A stretch of 64,000 nt of DNA from Devosia soli (GCF_000970455.1 NZ_LAJG01000014.1:186001-250000); one strand, 5' to 3'; shown: positions 8,680 to 18,750, numbered from the stretch's first letter. The notes: generated from the letters alone by a model not told the origin. A program made the numbers and translations.

Positions 8680-9918
8680 TCAGGCCATCTTCTTGTCGAG
8701 GCTGTCCTGCTCCCGCAATTGCGGAAAGAGTCGACTCCAAAGCCCCGCGACGACCATGGCACCAACACCACCCACGGCGACAGCGGCCACCGGCCCGATG
8801 AAGTGCGCTACCGTGCCGGCCCGGAATTCCCCAAGCTCGTTCGAGGCGCCGATAAACACTGAATTGACGGCATTGACGCGACCGCGCACCTCTTCGGGCG
8901 TCCAAAGTTGCATGATGGTTTCGCGAATGGTGACGCTGACCATATCCGCAGCACCGACGAGCATCAGCGCAGCGATGGAGAGCCATACGCTGGTCGAAAG
9001 CCCAAAAACGAGCGTGAAGAGACCGAAAAGGGCGACGAACGCAAATAGTGTCTTCCCCGCATGCTTGCGAATGGGAAAGCGCGTCAAAACCAGGGCCATG
9101 ATCAGCGCGCCAATGCCCGGCGAGGCACGCAGGATGCCGAATTCGATCGGCCCGCCATGCAGGATTTCTTCGGTAAAGGCCGGCAGCAACGCCACCGCAC
9201 CGCCCATCAGCACCGCGAACATGTCGAGCGAAATGGCGCCCAGCACGACCTTGTTGGAAAGGATATAGCGGAAACCGCCAAAGATGGTTTCAAGGCTTGT
9301 CGCCTGCTGCGCCCGCTGCTGCATGGGTTTGGGGATCAACACGACACAGATAGCGCCACACAGAAGCAGCACGGCTGCGGTGCCGAAGGCGACGATCGGG
9401 CTGATCGCGTAGAGCACGCCACCCACCGACGGTCCGGCAATACTGGCAACTTGCCAGGCCGAGGCATTGACCGTGATGGCATTGGAAAGTGCCTCTGGCG
9501 GCACGAGATTGGGCGCAAGCGACTGCGCCGCGGGACCCCAGAAGGCGCGGGCGGTGCCGAGTACGATCAGAATCGCGAATATTGGCCACACCTGATGCGC
9601 CTCGACTTCGACGAGCATGAGGAAGCTGATCGCGCAGATCAATTCGACGGAAAGGCAAACGGCCATTATTCCGCGTCGATTGAAGCGATCAGCCGTGAGG
9701 CCCGTCACGAGAATGAGGCAAAGCGCCGGCAGGAAAAGGCAGAGGCCCACAAGCCCGAGCAGGAAATAATCGCCGGTGACCTCGAAAATCTGCCAGGCGA
9801 TCGAGACCGACATGATCTGCACGGCAAAGCTGACGAGCAGCGTCGTCAGCCAAAAGAAGCGGAAACCTTTATAGGTGAAAGCGAGCCGGGACGGCTCAGT
9901 CGGCGAGGGCGTATTCAT
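8680..9918 (-). CDS. MFS transporter, MFS_3/EntS-like
   Basis: A 412-residue, 12-TM permease. The opening F-x-Y-K-G-F-R-FFWLTTLLVSFAVQIMSVSIAWQ and loop motif GLTADRFNRRGIMA are typical of the MFS_3 (EntS/macrolide-efflux-like) family. ATG 9918 is preferred over 9936 because GGGAG lies 5 nt upstream of it. Runs in the same direction as trmJ, 67 bp downstream of it. No siderophore genes are nearby, so the substrate is open. Confidence 0.85.
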   Translation of the reverse strand: MNTPSPTEPSRLAFTYKGFRFFWLTTLLVSFAVQIMSVSIAWQIFEVTGDYFLLGLVGLCLFLPALCLILVTGLTADRFNRRGIMAVCLSVELICAISFLMLVEVEAHQVWPIFAILIVLGTARAFWGPAAQSLAPNLVPPEALSNAITVNASAWQVASIAGPSVGGVLYAISPIVAFGTAAVLLLCGAICVVLIPKPMQQRAQQATSLETIFGGFRYILSNKVVLGAISLDMFAVLMGGAVALLPAFTEEILHGGPIEFGILRASPGIGALIMALVLTRFPIRKHAGKTLFAFVALFGLFTLVFGLSTSVWLSIAALMLVGAADMVSVTIRETIMQLWTPEEVRGRVNAVNSVFIGASNELGEFRAGTVAHFIGPVAAVAVGGVGAMVVAGLWSRLFPQLREQDSLDKKMA

Positions 9919-9985
9919 GATGCTCCCGCATGACATTTTGCCGCAGCCGCGTCAAAGGCGAAAACGCCCAGATGCGTTCGGCAGG

Positions 9986-10807
9986 CTAATCCGTGATCGG
10001 TTTATCTGTTGCCGGCTTTTGTCGATTGGGATTGGGCCGCTCGTGACGCCGGTCGATCGAGGAGATCACGCCGCGCAGCGTGCGGATTTCCTGGCTCGTG
10101 AACCGGCCGCGCGTCAGGGCGGTGCGCAGGTTGTTGACCATGCTCGGCCGCTTGTCTGGCGTCGTGAAGAAACCGGTCTGGTCGAGAACACCTTCGAGAT
10201 GCTCGAAAAGACCGACAAGTTCGTTGCGAGGAGCAGCTTCATCCAAGCCGTCACCGAAAGGCAGGTCCTTGCCCGGCCCACCATGGCGACGCCACTCATA
10301 CGCCATCAGCAAAACGGCCTGGGCGATATTAAGCGATGCGAAAGCCGGCTCGACGGGCAGCGTAACGATGGCGTCCGAGAGCGCAACTTCGTCGTTGAGA
10401 AGTCCCCAGCGTTCGCGGCCAAACAACAGTCCTGCGCCCTGCCCGGCATTGATACGCTGAGCCATGTTGATGGAGGCTTCCTCCGGCCCGAGCACTTCCT
10501 TCTGCATGTCGCGGGATCGGGCTGTCGTTGCATAGACAAGCTTAAGATCGGCAATCGCTTCTTCGAGCGTTTCGAAAACCCGAACCCGCTCAAGCACATG
10601 GTCGGCCCGAGAGGCGGCAGCAACCGCCTTTTCGTTTGGCCAGCCATCGCGAGGCCGAACGAGACGCATGTCCCAAAGACCGAAATTGGCCATGGCGCGC
10701 GCAGCCGTGCCGATGTTTTCACCGAGCTGCGGCTCACACAAGATAATCGCTGGCCCGGGGGCCAGCGTTATGGGGAGGGAAGTATCAGTACCTGCCATCT
10801 GCGCCAT
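9986..10807 (-). CDS. trmJ: tRNA (cytidine/uridine-32-2'-O)-methyltransferase TrmJ
   Basis: A 273-residue SPOUT-class (SpoU/TrmH) enzyme that 2'-O-methylates residue 32 of tRNA using AdoMet. Motif 1 is IILCEPQLGENIGTAARAMANFG, motif 2 GLLFGRERWGL, and motif 3 VEPAFASLNIAQAVLLMAYEW (the knot). The C-terminal helical extension is rich in Arg/Asn and less conserved. Met4 (10798) is an alternative start. Functionally related to ttcA nearby, since both act on position 32. Confidence 0.92.
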   Translation of the reverse strand: MAQMAGTDTSLPITLAPGPAIILCEPQLGENIGTAARAMANFGLWDMRLVRPRDGWPNEKAVAAASRADHVLERVRVFETLEEAIADLKLVYATTARSRDMQKEVLGPEEASINMAQRINAGQGAGLLFGRERWGLLNDEVALSDAIVTLPVEPAFASLNIAQAVLLMAYEWRRHGGPGKDLPFGDGLDEAAPRNELVGLFEHLEGVLDQTGFFTTPDKRPSMVNNLRTALTRGRFTSQEIRTLRGVISSIDRRHERPNPNRQKPATDKPITD

Positions 10808-10854
10808 CCAGCGAAAGTCGCGGCGACATAGCGCAGATGCGCTTTAGGTGCAAA

Positions 10855-11460
10855 TCAGGCCACGCGTTCCCGGATCGGCAGCGGATGGACCTTAGACGAA
10901 GCCTGCCATTCCCGATCTAGAATCGCGAAGTGCAATTCTTCGTCCCACTCGCCCTGGAACAGCGCATGTTCGCGATAATGGGCCTCAAGACGCATGCCGA
11001 GCTTTTGCATGAGCTTGGCGGAGTGATGGTTGCGACCATCGCATCGGACGAACACGCGATGAATGCGGAAATGATCGAACGCCATATTCATCATTGCAGT
11101 CAGAGCTTCCGTAAGAAAACCATTACCGGCATGGGCCGGGTCGATCGCAAACAGAAGTTCGCCCTGACCGGCGGTCGCATCGGACCAGCGGAGCGAAACA
11201 TGACCGATCACGGCCTTATCGAGCTTCCGTTCGAGCGCGAGGGTGAGCGTGTCGCCTGGACGCTGAAGACCGCGCTGAGCGGACATCACGTCAACAGCGC
11301 CGGCCACGTCTTCCTGATAGCGCGTCGGACGAATGAGATAGCGCTGCACGGTGGGAAGAACGTGATAACGCGCAACATGTGCGGCATCCTGGCGCTCGAA
11401 AGGGCGGAGCACTAGACGCTCAGTGGAAATAGGAAGATCAAAAACGCTCATAATGGACAC
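10855..11460 (-). CDS. GNAT N-acetyltransferase (RimJ/RimL type), copy 1
   Basis: A 201-residue acetyl-CoA-dependent transferase opening with STERLVLRPFERQDA. The acetyl-CoA region is FAIDPAHAGNGFLTEAL, followed by FVRCDGRNHHSAKLMQKLGMRLEAHYREH. The RimJ/RimL group acetylates ribosomal-protein N-termini or small amines; the target is unknown. Met4 is an alternative start. It is a diverged paralogue of the next gene upstream (11643-12206). Confidence 0.85.
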   Translation of the reverse strand: MSIMSVFDLPISTERLVLRPFERQDAAHVARYHVLPTVQRYLIRPTRYQEDVAGAVDVMSAQRGLQRPGDTLTLALERKLDKAVIGHVSLRWSDATAGQGELLFAIDPAHAGNGFLTEALTAMMNMAFDHFRIHRVFVRCDGRNHHSAKLMQKLGMRLEAHYREHALFQGEWDEELHFAILDREWQASSKVHPLPIRERVA

Positions 11461-11484
11461 CGCCCCTGCAAGAAAAGCTACTGC

Positions 11485-11646
11485 ATGCTTTCGAGGGAGA
11501 ACGGCGATATTCGCCGTAAGTTCCTTGCACGGCTAATAAATTTCGGCTCAGCCGGTGAAGACAAAAAAACTCTGCATCGGATCAACGAGAGGCTGATCCG
11601 TGAGGGCACCAGAGGGCGGTGGGACCGGGAGTTTGCACGGAATTAG
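11485..11646 (+). CDS. Possible small basic protein, 53 residues
   Basis: A short open frame (ATG 11485, TAG 11644-11646) between the two acetyltransferase genes, on the opposite strand. The product is rich in Arg/Lys/Glu (RRKFLARLINF, HRINERLIREG) and looks helical. It overlaps the end of the second GNAT gene by 4 bp. GAGGGAG-like bases lie inside rather than before the start, so translation is unsure. I do not recognise it. Confidence 0.25.
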   Translation: MLSRENGDIRRKFLARLINFGSAGEDKKTLHRINERLIREGTRGRWDREFARN

Positions 11647-12206
11647 ACACCATCGCGCCACTCACGGCGAAGAACAGCATAGATGAATTCTTCGTCCCAG
11701 CCACCCTTGAAGATAGCGTGCTCGCGAAAATGTGCCTCACGCCGCATGCCCAGGCGTTCCATCAACCGCCAGGACGACCCGTTGCGCGCATCGCACCGGG
11801 CAAAGATCCGATGGATCGACGCATCGCGAAACGCCAGATCGAACATCGCGCCCGCCGCTTCGGTAGCGTAACCCCTGCCCTGATACTCGGGATGGAAAAT
11901 CCATCCGACTTCCGCCTGCCGCGCTTCTTCAGAGCGCCAGATGAGCGATAATTCGCCAATCAATGTACCGGTCTCGCGCAGCTCGGCGCCGAGAACGATC
12001 TTATCTTCCGGCTCGTTCCAGCCAATCTGAACCACCCGCTGCTGCACGGCTGTCGCGACTTCGTCCCGGCTTAGGGGCCCATCGAAAAGATAGAAGGCAA
12101 CATCGCGCCGGCCGCGATAGTCAAAAACTGCATCGACATCGCCGCGCGTGAAGGGACGCAGAATCAAACGCGGCGTTACGATTGGGAAGTCGGGAAAAAA
12201 TCCCAT
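11643..12206 (-). CDS. GNAT N-acetyltransferase (RimJ/RimL type), copy 2
   Basis: A 187-residue GNAT with the opening TPRLILRPFTRGDVDAV, acetyl-CoA loop EYQGRGYATEAAGAMF and C-terminal FARCDARNGSSWRLMERLGMRREAHFREH. The last 80 residues align closely and without gaps to copy 1, including the shared REHA(L/I)F(Q/K)G-WDEE ending. This points to a tandem duplication. ATG 12206 is chosen because the domain begins there; the upstream frame reads through the start region of the divergent GFA gene. Confidence 0.85.
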   Translation of the reverse strand: MGFFPDFPIVTPRLILRPFTRGDVDAVFDYRGRRDVAFYLFDGPLSRDEVATAVQQRVVQIGWNEPEDKIVLGAELRETGTLIGELSLIWRSEEARQAEVGWIFHPEYQGRGYATEAAGAMFDLAFRDASIHRIFARCDARNGSSWRLMERLGMRREAHFREHAIFKGGWDEEFIYAVLRREWRDGV

Positions 12207-12296
12207 GATGGCCTCATTGGCTGAGGCACTTTCCTTGACATGGATCGCTCTGGCAAGCGGCTTGCCGCAGCTCCGCTCCCGTGCGAGCCTTCGCCT

Positions 12297-12740
12297 ATGA
12301 CCGGCCATGACCCCCAACATATCGACCAAACTGGACGCTGCGACTGCGGCGCGATCACGCTCAATGCCCAGGGCCGCGTGGTTTCCATGTTTCTGTGCGC
12401 CTGTGAGAACTGCCAGCGCTCGACCGGCACTGGGCACTCTTCCGTTGTCGTGGTCCACACGGAAGCCATCCGAACTGTCGGCGCCACCAAAGCCTTTTCA
12501 CGCCCGGCCGCTTCTGGCGCTGTCTTTACGCGGCAGTTTTGCCCGGAATGCGGCACGACGGTTTTTGGTCAAAGCTCGCGAGCCCCTGCCCTGCGCATTC
12601 TACCCATCGGCATCTTTGTCAACCACAACGACTGGTTCGCTCCCAACCAACTGATTTTTGCGCGCAGCCACCAGGCTTGGGACCTGATCGAGGATCACTT
12701 GCCGCAGCACATGGCTTATCGAGAGGACGGCACGCCATGA
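12297..12740 (+). CDS. GFA-family zinc protein (DUF636/CENP-V like)
   Basis: A 147-residue protein of the glutathione-dependent formaldehyde-activating enzyme-like family. The zinc ligands are CDCG near the N-terminus, CACENC about 20 residues later and CPECG in the second half. Most family members are uncharacterised; S-(hydroxymethyl)glutathione synthase activity is not implied. ATG 12297 gives the family N-terminus. The stop overlaps the start of the TfoX gene (ATGA 12737-12740). Confidence 0.85.
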   Translation: MTGHDPQHIDQTGRCDCGAITLNAQGRVVSMFLCACENCQRSTGTGHSSVVVVHTEAIRTVGATKAFSRPAASGAVFTRQFCPECGTTVFGQSSRAPALRILPIGIFVNHNDWFAPNQLIFARSHQAWDLIEDHLPQHMAYREDGTP

Positions 12741-13072
12741 GCATGGCTGTTGATGAACTGGCCGAGCGCATCCGTATGGCCCTGCCGCCCAATCTCCATT
12801 ACGTCGAAAAGCGCATGTTTGGCGGCATTGCCTTCATGCTTCGTGGCAATATGCTGGTCTGCCCGATGAAAGACGGCAGCATGCTGGCGCGCGTCGGCAA
12901 GGACGGCATGGACGACGCCCTGGCCGTGCCCGGCGCAACCATCATGGATATGGCCGGGCGCAGCATGAGCGGCTTCGTCGTCGTTTCCGGCGATGCCATC
13001 GAAGACGATGAGACGCTGCGCGTTTGGATCGGCCGATGCAGCCGTTTCGTCGAAACGCTCCCGCCCAAGTAA
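12737..13072 (+). CDS. TfoX N-terminal-domain protein
   Basis: A 111-residue single-domain protein with the TfoX_N pattern KRMFGGIAFMLRGNMLVCPMKDGSMLARVGKDG. It lacks the C-terminal domain of the competence regulator TfoX/Sxy, so regulation of competence should not be assumed. Translationally coupled to the preceding GFA-family gene by an ATGA overlap. Confidence 0.85.
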   Translation: MSMAVDELAERIRMALPPNLHYVEKRMFGGIAFMLRGNMLVCPMKDGSMLARVGKDGMDDALAVPGATIMDMAGRSMSGFVVVSGDAIEDDETLRVWIGRCSRFVETLPPK

Positions 13073-13291
13073 CGCGACCCGCGAATTTGCCGAGCCGTCG
13101 TCGCCGGTGGCTCTGCCGCACGCCGGATCGATCGCCTCACCTGCCCGCCAGCAGATAGTCCCGCGCCGGCAGGAGGTACGTCAACGGCATGCCCCCTTGC
13201 CCACCCTGCCTTTGCGCTTTTGCCTCATGATGCTATAGGGGCACCGACCATGGCCGAGGGGCCAGACCAAGGATTTTTAGGGAGTTATCCG

Positions 13292-14503
13292 ATGAGCAAG
13301 ATCAAAGTCGCCAATCCGGTTGTGGACCTCGACGGCGATGAAATGACCCGCATCATCTGGCAGGCGATCAAGGACAAGCTGATCCATCCCTACCTTGATC
13401 TCGACATCAAGTATTATGACCTGTCGATCCAGAACCGCGACGCCACCAACGATCAGGTGACCATCGATTCCGCTAATGCAATCAAGCAGTACGGCGTCGG
13501 CATCAAGTGCGCCACCATCACGCCGGACGAGCAGCGCGTTGAGGAATTCGGCCTCAAGAAGATGTGGAAGTCGCCCAACGGCACCATCCGCAATATCCTT
13601 GGCGGCGTGATCTTCCGCGAGCCCATCATCTGCAAGAACGTGCCGCGCCTCGTCCCCGGCTGGACCCAGCCGATCATCGTCGGCCGTCACGCCTTCGGCG
13701 ACCAGTATCGCGCCACCGACTTCACCTTCCCCGGCAAGGGCAAGCTGACCATCAAGTTCGCCGGCGAAGACGGCACCGTCATCGAGCACGAAGTGTTCCA
13801 GGCACCGGGTTCGGGCGTGGCCATGGCGATGTACAACCTCGACGACTCGATCCGCGACTTTGCCTATTCGAGCTTCAACTATGGCCTCGCCCGCGGCGTG
13901 CCGGTCTACCTCTCGACCAAGAACACCATCCTCAAGGCCTATGACGGCCGCTTCAAGGACATCTTCCAGGAGATTTACGAGAAGGAATTCAAGGAGCAGT
14001 TCGAAGCCAAGAAGATCTGGTACGAGCACCGTCTGATCGACGACATGGTTGCTTCGGCCCTGAAATGGTCCGGCGGCTATGTCTGGGCCTGTAAGAACTA
14101 CGACGGCGACGTTCAGTCCGATATCGTGGCCCAGGGCTTTGGCTCGCTGGGCCTCATGACCTCGGTTCTGGCAACGCCCGATGGCAAGATCGTCGAAGCC
14201 GAAGCCGCCCACGGCACCGTGACCCGTCACTACCGCCAGCACCAGCAGGGCAAGGAAACTTCGACGAACTCGACCGCGTCGATCTTCGCCTGGACCCGTG
14301 GCCTCGCCCACCGTGCCAAGCTCGACGACAATGCAGAGCTCGCCAAGTTCGCCGCGACGCTCGAAAAGGTCACCGTCGACACCATCGAGGAAGGCAAGAT
14401 GACCAAGGATCTGTCCCTGCTCGTCGGTCCGGATCAGCCGTGGCTGTCGACCATCGGCTTCCTCGACGCCATCGACGCCAACCTCCAGAAGGCCATGGCG
14501 TAA
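13292..14503 (+). CDS. icd: NADP-dependent isocitrate dehydrogenase (eukaryote-like dimeric type)
   Basis: A 403-residue TCA-cycle enzyme oxidising isocitrate to 2-oxoglutarate with NADP. It has [15 protein letters not shown] at the N-terminus, the substrate motif [13 protein letters not shown], the metal-binding [20 protein letters not shown] region and [25 protein letters not shown]. Length and motifs match the dimeric IDH of alphaproteobacteria and mitochondria rather than E. coli Icd. ATG 13292 follows AGGGAG; a preceding in-frame ATG lacks family similarity. Monocistronic, with its own terminator. Confidence 0.96.
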   Translation: MSKIKVANPVVDLDGDEMTRIIWQAIKDKLIHPYLDLDIKYYDLSIQNRDATNDQVTIDSANAIKQYGVGIKCATITPDEQRVEEFGLKKMWKSPNGTIRNILGGVIFREPIICKNVPRLVPGWTQPIIVGRHAFGDQYRATDFTFPGKGKLTIKFAGEDGTVIEHEVFQAPGSGVAMAMYNLDDSIRDFAYSSFNYGLARGVPVYLSTKNTILKAYDGRFKDIFQEIYEKEFKEQFEAKKIWYEHRLIDDMVASALKWSGGYVWACKNYDGDVQSDIVAQGFGSLGLMTSVLATPDGKIVEAEAAHGTVTRHYRQHQQGKETSTNSTASIFAWTRGLAHRAKLDDNAELAKFAATLEKVTVDTIEEGKMTKDLSLLVGPDQPWLSTIGFLDAIDANLQKAMA

Positions 14504-14528
14504 GCTCTCAGAGCTTCCAGAAATGATG

Positions 14529-14560
14529 AAGGCCGGGTTTTGCGACCCGGCCTTTTTGTT
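14529..14560 (+). terminator. Intrinsic terminator of icd
   Basis: AAGGCCGGGT/ACCCGGCCTT hairpin followed by TTTGTT, about 25 bp after the icd stop. Confidence 0.92.
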
Positions 14561-14804
14561 TATCGCGCTAGCCTGAGGCTTGTTCTTTCCTGTCGGCCCC
14601 GCATCGACATTGAGTTTCAAGCGATCCCGCCTTGAGCATCGTCGGCTCCGGTCCCTAGCGGAAATCGAACGATTTGACGTAGCCGCTGCTGGCGACAACA
14701 CTATCTAGCGAAAGGCGATTGATGAAGGCGTGACCGCAAGCAGCAAGCTTTGTATGGTAGTTTACTCGCCCTGAGTCCAAGCCCAGATTTTTCAGGTAGT
14801 TGCG
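14561..14804 (+). other. Intergenic region, no gene seen
   Basis: This 244-bp stretch after the icd terminator holds no convincing gene. An antisense open frame enters from the downstream transporter gene and is rejected. It should contain the promoter of the DMT transporter; I cannot point to clear -35/-10 boxes. Confidence 0.5.
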
Positions 14805-15689
14805 ATGCCCGCCGGCGTCATTCTGGCCTTTTTGGCCTATGCCAGTTTTTCTATCGCCGACGCGCTCATCAAGGCGACGGGACCCGCGCTGTCGGTCTTC
14901 GAAATCGCCTTTTTCACCACGAGCTTTTCCATCATTCCCGCCATCGTCACGAAGCGTGGGGAGCGCTGGCGGGATATGTATAAGCTGCACCACCCCTGGC
15001 TTGTGCACCTGCGGTGCCTGACGGCGATTTCTGGCACGGCCTGCGTCATGTTCGCGTTCACGCACATCGCCTTTGCCGATGTCTATGCCATTGGTTTTAC
15101 AACGCCTTTGTTCGTGACACTGCTGTCCGTGCTCGTCCTTCGCGAATACGTGGCGGTGCATCGCTGGGCGCTGCTGCTGGTCAGTTTCCTGGGCGTGGTC
15201 CTCGTTATTCGTCCCGGCATGCGCGAGCTTGAATTGGGACACTATGTGATGATGGTCGCCGCTTGTCTCGGCGCTATCACCACCACTGTCCTGCGCCATA
15301 TCGCGCCCAAGGAGCGACGCGTCAGCCTCGTCGGCGTGCAGGTGCTCTATTCCGGAATCTTCAATGCAATCATGATGATACCGACCTTTGTCGTGCCCAG
15401 CCCGGAGCAGCTGGCTATCCTCTTGGGCATCGGCCTTCTCGGTGGGGTCGGCGGGTTGCTGCTCATCCAGGCGAGCAAGCAGACGCCGGCAAACCTGATC
15501 GCGCCGGTGCAATATAGCCAACTGATCTGGGCGATCCTGTTTGGCGCGCTGTTTTTTGGCGAATATCCCGACTGGATCGCCATTGTCGGCATGCTGATCG
15601 TCGTCGGTGCGGGGCTGCTCAATGTGTTGAGCGAGAAGCGACCTATCAGATGGAAACCGCGGGTGTTTTTCTTCCGTATCGGGGAGTGA
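14805..15689 (+). CDS. DMT-superfamily (EamA) transporter
   Basis: A 294-residue membrane protein with ten hydrophobic segments in two EamA repeats. The first repeat contains RCLTAISGTACVMFAFTHIAFADVYAIGFTTPLF. The second ends NLIAPVQYSQLIWAILFGALFFGEYPDWIAIVGMLIVVGAG, a typical EamA finish. Substrates in the family are diverse metabolites; none can be assigned. It converges with alaS across a shared terminator. Confidence 0.85.
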   Translation: MPAGVILAFLAYASFSIADALIKATGPALSVFEIAFFTTSFSIIPAIVTKRGERWRDMYKLHHPWLVHLRCLTAISGTACVMFAFTHIAFADVYAIGFTTPLFVTLLSVLVLREYVAVHRWALLLVSFLGVVLVIRPGMRELELGHYVMMVAACLGAITTTVLRHIAPKERRVSLVGVQVLYSGIFNAIMMIPTFVVPSPEQLAILLGIGLLGGVGGLLLIQASKQTPANLIAPVQYSQLIWAILFGALFFGEYPDWIAIVGMLIVVGAGLLNVLSEKRPIRWKPRVFFFRIGE

Positions 15690-15749
15690 TCGGGTAGCAC
15701 TCCGTTACCCCTGACGGCTTTCAATGGGCTGATCGGCTGCAAAAACGAC

Positions 15750-15785
15750 AAACCCCGCGCCGATGACGCGGGGTTTTCGCTTTTT
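15750..15785. terminator. Bidirectional intrinsic terminator
   Basis: AACCCCGCG/CGCGGGGTT hairpin with flanking A-rich and T-rich tracts, between the DMT gene and alaS. Confidence 0.9.
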
Positions 15786-15796
15786 GTCGGCGTCGA

Positions 15797-18436
15797 TCAG
15801 ATCAGCGCGCGGATCGCGGCGACAGCATCGTCGGCCTTGCTCGCGTCCGGACCACCACCCTGGGCCATGTCCGGACGGCCACCACCACCCTGCCCGCCGA
15901 GGGCGGCGGTTGCGGACTTGATCAGCGTGCCGGCGGCGTACTTGCCTGTAAGATCTTCGGTGACGCCGATGGCAACCGTGCCCTTGCCGTCTTCGCCCTT
16001 GAGGACGATGACCACCACGCCCGAACCGATGCGCTTCTTTTCCGCGTCGACGACGGTCTTGATGTCCTTGGCAGCGACGCCTTCGACGACGCGACCGACG
16101 AAGGTCACGCCATTGACGGTCTCGGTAGCGTTGCCGCCATCACTGCTGCCGCCGAGAGCGAGCTTCTGTCGCGCGTCGCTGAGAGCCTTTTCAGCACTCT
16201 TGAGCTGGTTCTGGAGCGCTTCGATCCGGTCAAGCACTTCATGGGTGCCCGAACGCAGAAGGCCGGCAGCCGAAGAGACGATGTTGACATTGGCATTGCC
16301 GCGATGACGTGCGGCTTTGCCGGTCAGGGCTTCGATGCGGCGAACACCGGCAGCCGATGCCGTCTCGGTAACGATGGAAACGAGACCGATATCGCCGGTG
16401 CGGCGCACATGCGTGCCGCCGCAAAGTTCGACGGACCAGCCAAGAGCATTGCCGGTCGGCTCGCCCATGGACACAACGCGGACTTCGTCGCCATATTTCT
16501 CGCCGAAGAGCGCACGAGCGCCCGACTCCTTGGCTTCCTCGACGCCCATCAGCCGTGTTTCGACCGGGGTGTTCTGGAGAACGATCTCGTTGGCGATATC
16601 TTCGACTTCAGCGATTTCCTGCGGGGTCATCGGCTTGGTGTGCACGAAGTCGAAGCGCAGGCGATCGGCCGAAACCATGGAGCCCTTCTGGGCGACGTGG
16701 TCGCCGAGAACGAGGCGGAGGGCTTCGTGCAACAGATGGGTCGCCGAGTGGTTCGAGCGGATGGACGAACGGCGCTCGTGGTCGACAATAAGCTCAACAG
16801 CCTGGCCGACCTTGAGCGTGCCCTCGGTGACCTTCACCTTATGGCTGAAAACGCCATGATGCTTACTGGTGTCGCGAACGTCAGCGGCAAAGCCATCGCC
16901 CTTTATCGTGCCGGTATCACCGACTTGGCCGCCGCTTTCGCCATAGAACGGCGTCTGATTGACGACGACGAAACCTTCCTGGCCGGCCGCGATCTCAGCG
17001 ACTTCAGCGCCATCGACGAGCAGAGCCTTGATCTCGCCCTCCGCCCTTTCCGTTTCATAGCCGAGGAACTCGGTGGGACCGAGCTTATCGGCAAGGCCAT
17101 ACCAGACGGTATCGGTGGCGGCTTCGCCCGAACCAGCCCAGTTCTTGCGGGCTTCGGCCTTCTGTTGCGCCATAGCCGCGTCGAACCCGGCCTGGTCGAC
17201 GGAAATGTTGCGCGAACGAAGGGCGTCCTGCGTCAGATCGAGCGGGAAGCCGTAAGTGTCATGAAGTTTGAAGGCCGTGGCGCCATCAAGGGTTGCACCT
17301 TCCGCGAGGTCGGCGGTCTCGGCCTCGAGAACCTGCAGGCCGCGACCAAGAGTCTTGAGGAAGCGCCCTTCTTCAAGCCTGACCGTTTCGGTGATCATGG
17401 CTTCGCCGCGCGACAACTCGGGATAGGCCTGGCCCATTTCGCGGACCAGGGTCGGCACCAGCTTGAAGATCGTGGGTTCGTTCGCACCGAGCAGGCTGGC
17501 GTGGCGCATGGCGCGGCGCATGATGCGTCGCAGGACGTAACCGCGGCCCTCGTTAGATGGGAGGACGCCTTCGGCGATGAGGAAGCTCATCGAGCGCAGG
17601 TGGTCGGCTATGACGCGCAGACTGCGGTTACCTGGGCCATCGACGTCCGAATTGGTGGCGTTGGCAGCAGCCGAGATCAGCGCCTTGAAGAGGTCGATGT
17701 CATAATTGTCGTGGACGCCCTGCATGACGGCCGAGACGCGCTCAAGACCCATGCCGGTATCGATCGAAGGACGCGGCAGGCCGGTGCGCGAACCATCGGC
17801 ATGCTGCTCGAACTGCATGAAGACGAGGTTCCAGATTTCGATCCAACGATCGCCGTCTTCGTCCGGAGAACCGGGAGGGCCACCCCAGACCTTGTCGCCG
17901 TGGTCATAGAAGATTTCCGAGCACGGACCGCAGGGGCCAGTGTCGCCCATCTGCCAGAAATTGGATTTCGCGCCGAGCCGGACGATGCGGTCTTCGGAAA
18001 GCCCGGCAATCTTCTTCCAGAGTTCGAGCGCCTCGTCATCGTCCTGATAGACGGTGACCATGAGCTTTTCGCGCGGCAGGCCCCAATCCTTGGTGAGGAG
18101 GTTCCAGGCCAGCTCGATGGCGCGATCCTTGAAATAGTCGCCGAACGAGAAATTGCCCAGCATCTCAAAGAAGGTGTGGTGGCGCGCAGTGAAGCCCACA
18201 TTGTCGAGATCGTTATGCTTGCCGCCGGCGCGAACGCATTTCTGCGCCGTCGTCGCCGTCGAATACGGACGTTTTTCAACGCCGGTAAAGACGTTCTTGA
18301 ACTGCACCATGCCGGCGTTGGTGAACATCAGCGTCGGATCATTGCGCGGGACGAGCGGGCTCGACGCGACGGCTTCATGTCCGTTGCGGGCGAAGTAATC
18401 GACAAAGCTCGAACGGAGATCGTTTACGCTGGTCAT
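15797..18436 (-). CDS. alaS: Alanyl-tRNA synthetase
   Basis: A class-II synthetase of 879 residues charging tRNA-Ala. Seen in order: the catalytic core from [35 protein letters not shown], the tRNA-recognition helices, the editing domain with [12 protein letters not shown] and the distal [13 protein letters not shown] motif, and a Gly-rich C-terminal oligomerisation (C-Ala) domain ending [21 protein letters not shown] 18436 is chosen over the TTG one codon upstream. Same strand as and downstream of recA, but separated by a terminator and a repeat. Confidence 0.97.
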   Translation of the reverse strand: MTSVNDLRSSFVDYFARNGHEAVASSPLVPRNDPTLMFTNAGMVQFKNVFTGVEKRPYSTATTAQKCVRAGGKHNDLDNVGFTARHHTFFEMLGNFSFGDYFKDRAIELAWNLLTKDWGLPREKLMVTVYQDDDEALELWKKIAGLSEDRIVRLGAKSNFWQMGDTGPCGPCSEIFYDHGDKVWGGPPGSPDEDGDRWIEIWNLVFMQFEQHADGSRTGLPRPSIDTGMGLERVSAVMQGVHDNYDIDLFKALISAAANATNSDVDGPGNRSLRVIADHLRSMSFLIAEGVLPSNEGRGYVLRRIMRRAMRHASLLGANEPTIFKLVPTLVREMGQAYPELSRGEAMITETVRLEEGRFLKTLGRGLQVLEAETADLAEGATLDGATAFKLHDTYGFPLDLTQDALRSRNISVDQAGFDAAMAQQKAEARKNWAGSGEAATDTVWYGLADKLGPTEFLGYETERAEGEIKALLVDGAEVAEIAAGQEGFVVVNQTPFYGESGGQVGDTGTIKGDGFAADVRDTSKHHGVFSHKVKVTEGTLKVGQAVELIVDHERRSSIRSNHSATHLLHEALRLVLGDHVAQKGSMVSADRLRFDFVHTKPMTPQEIAEVEDIANEIVLQNTPVETRLMGVEEAKESGARALFGEKYGDEVRVVSMGEPTGNALGWSVELCGGTHVRRTGDIGLVSIVTETASAAGVRRIEALTGKAARHRGNANVNIVSSAAGLLRSGTHEVLDRIEALQNQLKSAEKALSDARQKLALGGSSDGGNATETVNGVTFVGRVVEGVAAKDIKTVVDAEKKRIGSGVVVIVLKGEDGKGTVAIGVTEDLTGKYAAGTLIKSATAALGGQGGGGRPDMAQGGGPDASKADDAVAAIRALI

Positions 18437-18582
18437 CAACTAGCTTTCATGGCGCAGAGGGACGCGCAACGCGTCCAAGAGAAACGTGGCTTTCTATCGT
18501 GGCAAACGCGGCACTGTCCAGCATTGCGGCGATATTGGGGATGAAGAAAGTAACCCACGCTTGACCCAAGGCGGTTGGTCAC

Positions 18583-18645
18583 TGCCGGGCTTGTCCCGGC
18601 AATCTATCTCGTTTCCGCATGGACCACCGGGACAAGCCCGGTGGT
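18583..18645. repeat. Paired palindromic (REP-like) repeat
   Basis: Two hairpins lie in the 314-bp gap between recA and alaS: TGCCGGG-N5-CCCGGCA (18583-18601) and ACCACCGGG-N5-CCCGGTGGT (18623-18645). Their cores CCGGGCTTGTCCCGG and CCGGGACAAGCCCGG are exact reverse complements, the layout of paired REP/RIME-type extragenic elements. A related element occurs at 58768-58788. The rest of the gap holds the alaS upstream region and the recA terminator. Confidence 0.65.
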
Positions 18646-18694
18646 GACTATAGATCGGATCATCCTGCAGCAACCTGCGGATGCTGGTCATCAA

Positions 18695-18724
18695 GAAAAA
18701 AGACCCCCGCTTTTGGCGAGGGTC
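18695..18724 (-). terminator. Intrinsic terminator of recA
   Basis: On the minus strand a GACCCTCGC/GCGGGGGTC hairpin is followed by TTTTTTCTT, about 27 bp after the recA stop. Confidence 0.88.
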
Positions 18725-18750
18725 GAAGGCATGCATGGGATTTTGGAAGT

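Noticed and set aside
13277..14701. Minus-strand open frame of 474 codons
   Set aside because: Antisense to icd and without recognisable motifs.
16241..18544. Plus-strand open frame of 767 codons
   Set aside because: Antisense to alaS, which is unmistakable.
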